Assembly: GCF_963677125.1 (NCBI RefSeq)
Contig: NZ_OY781882.1
Span: 1,868,501-1,932,500, forward strand
Reading direction: 5' to 3'
Source: an uncultured Desulfobacter sp.
GTDB taxonomy: Bacteria; Desulfobacterota; Desulfobacteria; Desulfobacterales; Desulfobacteraceae
DNA length: 64,000 bases
Below, piece by piece: positions 61,247 to 64,000 of this stretch (position 1 is its first letter; every line of letters starts with the position of its first letter). The position numbers were made by a program, and so were the translations under genes. The notes under the pieces were generated by a model. It did no database searches. It was not told where the DNA came from and saw nothing but the letters and a program-made list of their open reading frames with translations.

Positions 61247-64000
61247 ATGACCCGCAGCATCTCATTATTCTTTACCTTATTTAACAATCTGGCAATATTC
61301 ATAGCCTTGATTGCCCTTTATAACTATTTGATCCGTAAATGTCATAAATTGTTTTGGATACATCGTCAATTATTGCTCGGCGTCTCGTTCGGGGTATTTG
61401 CCATCGGCTGCATGTATTCCCGAATTTCTATATTAGAAGGCGTAATCATTGACCAGAGAAATACTATCATTATCCTGAGCGGCGCTTTTGGCGGGCCGGT
61501 ATCTGCGGTCATCAGTGCTGCTATAACCGGAGCGTTTCGACTCTATCTTGGGGGAACAGGCGTTTTCGGAGGCATCGTTAATATCGCGATGGCCGCAATG
61601 GTGGGCACAATTCTACACAGATTTAAAAATAATTTCGAATCCATAAAAAAGACTGCCGTAATTTCCTTATTTGCAACCTTGGCGATATTCCCGGGATTCC
61701 TTTTTGTTAAAGATCTTCAAACCGGTTGGGCACTATTAAAGGCCGTCGGGTTGCCGTTTGGCACAGCAACTTACCTGGGGGTATTTCTCATCGGCATTAT
61801 GTTAAAAAAGCAGGAACACAGCTTTGTCATTGAACAATCGTTCCGAAAAAGTCAGGAACGACTGGAACTGGCCTTGGCAGGTGCAAACGACGGCTATTGG
61901 GATTGGGATTTAAAAACCGATACCGTTTACTATTCCCGCCGTTATAAAGAGATACTGGGTTACACGGATGCGGAATTTCCCGACGTCAGAGAATCCTGGG
62001 CAAAACACGTACATCCCGAGGATGTGGAGCCTGCCAGGACAATTTTACAACAACTCATTGACGACGAAGCCGAGCATGCCGAGCATGAATTTCGTATGCG
62101 CCACAAAGACGGATCGTTGCGTTGGATTTTAAGCCGGGGAACCGGGGTAAAAAACGATGACGGCATAGTCTTCAGGTTGGCGGGGACACAAACCGATATC
62201 ACTGAACGTAAGCGACAGGAGAAAAAACTTCAGGAAAGCGAGTTGAAATTTCAAGCCATTATTGATGCTTCGCCTTTACCTATTATTCTTGAAGACGATT
62301 CCGGTAAGTTCATCTACATGAATCCTGCCTTTACTGACACCTTCGGCTATACCATAGCTGACATTCCACATGTAGACGACTTTTGGCCTACGGTATATCC
62401 TGATCCAACCTATAGGGAAAAAATTAAAACCAAAGTATTAAAACGGTTTGAGCAGGCTGAGCAAGGGTTGTCCCCCCTTACCCCCATCGAGGGGCGCATT
62501 TGCTGCAAAGACGGCTCGTTTCGCACGGTATCCGCATCTATGGCCACATTGGACGGCACGTCCAAAAAAATGCGTCTGGGTGTTTTTTATGACGTGACAT
62601 TGATCCGGCGCATTTCCGAACGCCTGCAGACGATTCTGGCCAACACCAGTGACGGCATGCATGTTCTGGATGAGCAGGGATATATCGTTGAGTTCAGCAA
62701 ATCCTTTTCACACATGCTCGGCTACACCGCTGAAGAGACAGCTCAACTGCACATAAGCGATTGGGATATGTACGCGCCCCTTGAAAAAATTTCCTCTTGG
62801 ATTCAAACGAGCATAAACAACCCGACAACCATCGAGACCCGTCACCGCCGTAAAAACGGAGAGATGCTGGACGTTGAGATTAACGCAAGAGGGATTATTC
62901 TAGAGGGACAACCGTTGCTGTATGCTTCCAGCCGTGATATCACGGCGCGCAAGCGGGCCGAAAATCAACTCAAACAGGCACTGCTGGAACAAAGTGCCAT
63001 CTTAGAAAACGCCAACGTCGGCATCATCCAGGTAAAAGATCATATTCAAGTGAAATGCAATAAAAAAATGGCCGAAATATTCGGCTATGAATTGGAAGAG
63101 ATGATTAATAAAAACACCCGCATTTTCTATTCTTCCCAGAAGCACCAGGACGAAGATCTCCGGGAAATCGATCCAATTATTTTTGGCGGCGGGGTTTATT
63201 CGTCCGAGCGAAAGCTCCCCCGCAAAGATGGCTCGCTTGTATGGGTAAAAATTTCCGGCACGGCCATTGATATTGAGGCGCCGGAATCCGGCAGCATCTG
63301 GGTTTTTGAAGATATCAGTGACGTCAAGGCCAGGGAACAGGAGCTTCATGAGGCCAAGACCGCAGCCGAGCAAGCAAATAAGTTAAAATCCGAATTTTTG
63401 GCTAATATGAGCCATGAAATCCGCACGCCCATGAACGGCGTCATCGGCATGACCGAACTGCTTTTAGATACCCCGCTTTCAACGGAGCAACTGCACTACG
63501 CCAACACCATTCGTTCCAGCGGAAAACTCCTTCTTGGACTGATAAACGACATTCTTGATTTTTCAAAAATTGAAGCAGGCAAATTGGATATGGAGACCAT
63601 TGACTTCGATCTTTTAAGCCAGCTGGATGATTTTTTGGACAGCATGGCCCCTAGGGCCCACGAAAAAGACCTGGAATTGCTTTGCTCCGTCGCCCAGGGG
63701 ACGCCAACCGCCCTGAGAGGTGATCCGGGCCGATTGCTCCAGGTGCTGAACAATCTGACCGGCAATGCCATAAAATTTACGGAGACAGGAGAAATTCTGA
63801 TCAAGGTGTCTGTGGTCAAAGACAATGAAAAAGAGTGCCGGATCCGTATTGTTGTAAGCGACACCGGCATCGGCATTCCCGAAGATAAACTTGCGCTGCT
63901 TTTTGATAAATTTAGCCAGGTCGATGCATCCACCACGCGCAGATACGGGGGAACCGGCCTTGGTCTGGCGATTGCCAAACAACTGGTTGAGCTGATGGAC
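61247..64000 (+). CDS. Hybrid-type sensor histidine kinase with LytS-like 5TM sensor (3' end outside window)
   Basis: The frame is open from ATG 61247 to the window end. N-terminal residues 1-190 are membrane helices with the 5TM-LYT pattern (EGVIIDQRNTIIILSGAFGGP, RLYLGGTGVFGG). Four PAS/PAC domains follow (near 205-325, 335-455, 460-575, 580-700). HisKA carries MSHEIRTPMNGVIGM, and HATPase has GNAIKFTETGEI, DTGIGIPEDK and GGTGLGLAIAKQL. The class usually ends in one or more receivers, expected beyond the window. The 5TM-LYT part suggests sensing of a small ligand or cell-envelope signal. Confidence 0.92.
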   Translation, partial: MTRSISLFFTLFNNLAIFIALIALYNYLIRKCHKLFWIHRQLLLGVSFGVFAIGCMYSRISILEGVIIDQRNTIIILSGAFGGPVSAVISAAITGAFRLYLGGTGVFGGIVNIAMAAMVGTILHRFKNNFESIKKTAVISLFATLAIFPGFLFVKDLQTGWALLKAVGLPFGTATYLGVFLIGIMLKKQEHSFVIEQSFRKSQERLELALAGANDGYWDWDLKTDTVYYSRRYKEILGYTDAEFPDVRESWAKHVHPEDVEPARTILQQLIDDEAEHAEHEFRMRHKDGSLRWILSRGTGVKNDDGIVFRLAGTQTDITERKRQEKKLQESELKFQAIIDASPLPIILEDDSGKFIYMNPAFTDTFGYTIADIPHVDDFWPTVYPDPTYREKIKTKVLKRFEQAEQGLSPLTPIEGRICCKDGSFRTVSASMATLDGTSKKMRLGVFYDVTLIRRISERLQTILANTSDGMHVLDEQGYIVEFSKSFSHMLGYTAEETAQLHISDWDMYAPLEKISSWIQTSINNPTTIETRHRRKNGEMLDVEINARGIILEGQPLLYASSRDITARKRAENQLKQALLEQSAILENANVGIIQVKDHIQVKCNKKMAEIFGYELEEMINKNTRIFYSSQKHQDEDLREIDPIIFGGGVYSSERKLPRKDGSLVWVKISGTAIDIEAPESGSIWVFEDISDVKAREQELHEAKTAAEQANKLKSEFLANMSHEIRTPMNGVIGMTELLLDTPLSTEQLHYANTIRSSGKLLLGLINDILDFSKIEAGKLDMETIDFDLLSQLDDFLDSMAPRAHEKDLELLCSVAQGTPTALRGDPGRLLQVLNNLTGNAIKFTETGEILIKVSVVKDNEKECRIRIVVSDTGIGIPEDKLALLFDKFSQVDASTTRRYGGTGLGLAIAKQLVELMD

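Noticed and set aside
1..64000. CRISPR arrays
   Set aside because: R1 and R2 are scattered, variable and hairpin-forming; no short repeats occur at regular spacer distances and no cas gene is present.
1..64000. rRNA and tRNA genes
   Set aside because: I inspected the gaps between genes and saw no cloverleaf-like tRNA or rRNA sequence, though a covariance search would be needed to exclude a divergent one.

Overview
The window looks like a chromosomal segment from a Gram-negative, anaerobic, motile member of the Desulfobacterota (Desulfobacteraceae-like). This is inferred from gene content: a flagellar-type chemotaxis operon, iron-containing alcohol dehydrogenase, CoA-dependent 2-oxoacid:ferredoxin oxidoreductase, a NikK-M-L-Q-O type nickel importer, TRAP and glycine-betaine importers, a Na+-translocating decarboxylase and many PAS sensor proteins. 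No rRNA, tRNA, CRISPR array or transposase gene was found, and no sulfate-reduction gene lies in the window, so the lineage is not proven.

Layout. 1-9.1 kb: the end of a hybrid kinase, then a minus-strand chemotaxis operon (STAS, cheY, cheA, cheW, cheR, cheB, cheD) facing a double-Cache chemoreceptor. 9.3-15.8 kb: an HU/IHF-like protein, RecD2 helicase, a lipoprotein built on a beta-carbonic-anhydrase fold that has lost zinc ligands, and a 615-residue protein I do not recognise. 16-24.2 kb: alcohol dehydrogenase with two companion genes, a GntR regulator, a divergent oxidoreductase (alpha, fused beta-gamma) and an acyl-CoA synthetase. 24.5-25.8 kb: a protein gene behind a sigma-54 promoter, and a decayed metallo-hydrolase. 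26-31.5 kb: nickel/cobalt ECF importer genes followed without a break by two nicotianamine-synthase-like genes. 31.8-34.8 kb: a TRAP transporter. 34.8-37.8 kb: a decayed membrane gene, then Na+ decarboxylase beta and gamma subunits with a cyclic-nucleotide-binding protein. 38.3-46.7 kb: proVWX and a BMP-type nucleoside ABC importer. 46.8-64 kb: a DUF3334/CheX-like protein, BepA-like protease, hybrid kinase, a second-type EF-G, Ddl, a PurD-PurE fusion, YrdC/Sua5, a cysteine-rich lipoprotein, a diguanylate cyclase, an internally deleted alcohol dehydrogenase and the start of another hybrid kinase.

The strongest candidate for an undescribed system is 25965-31531: metal importer components plus two tandem nicotianamine-synthase homologues, one with a His/Cys-rich leader. 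This suggests that synthesis of a nicotianamine-like metal chelator is tied to nickel (or cobalt) uptake.

Two families of structured intergenic repeats also stand out. Family R1 is a double hairpin of about 90 bp (copies near 6.6, 9.6, 12.3, 12.4, 15.8, 24.2, 34.8, 35.6 and 59.3 kb). Family R2 is a long hairpin of about 125 bp (13.7, 26.8, 31.6 and 40.4 kb) that begins on or just after a stop codon; its outer arms differ between copies yet still pair. Three genes are decayed (25.3, 34.8 and 60.8 kb).
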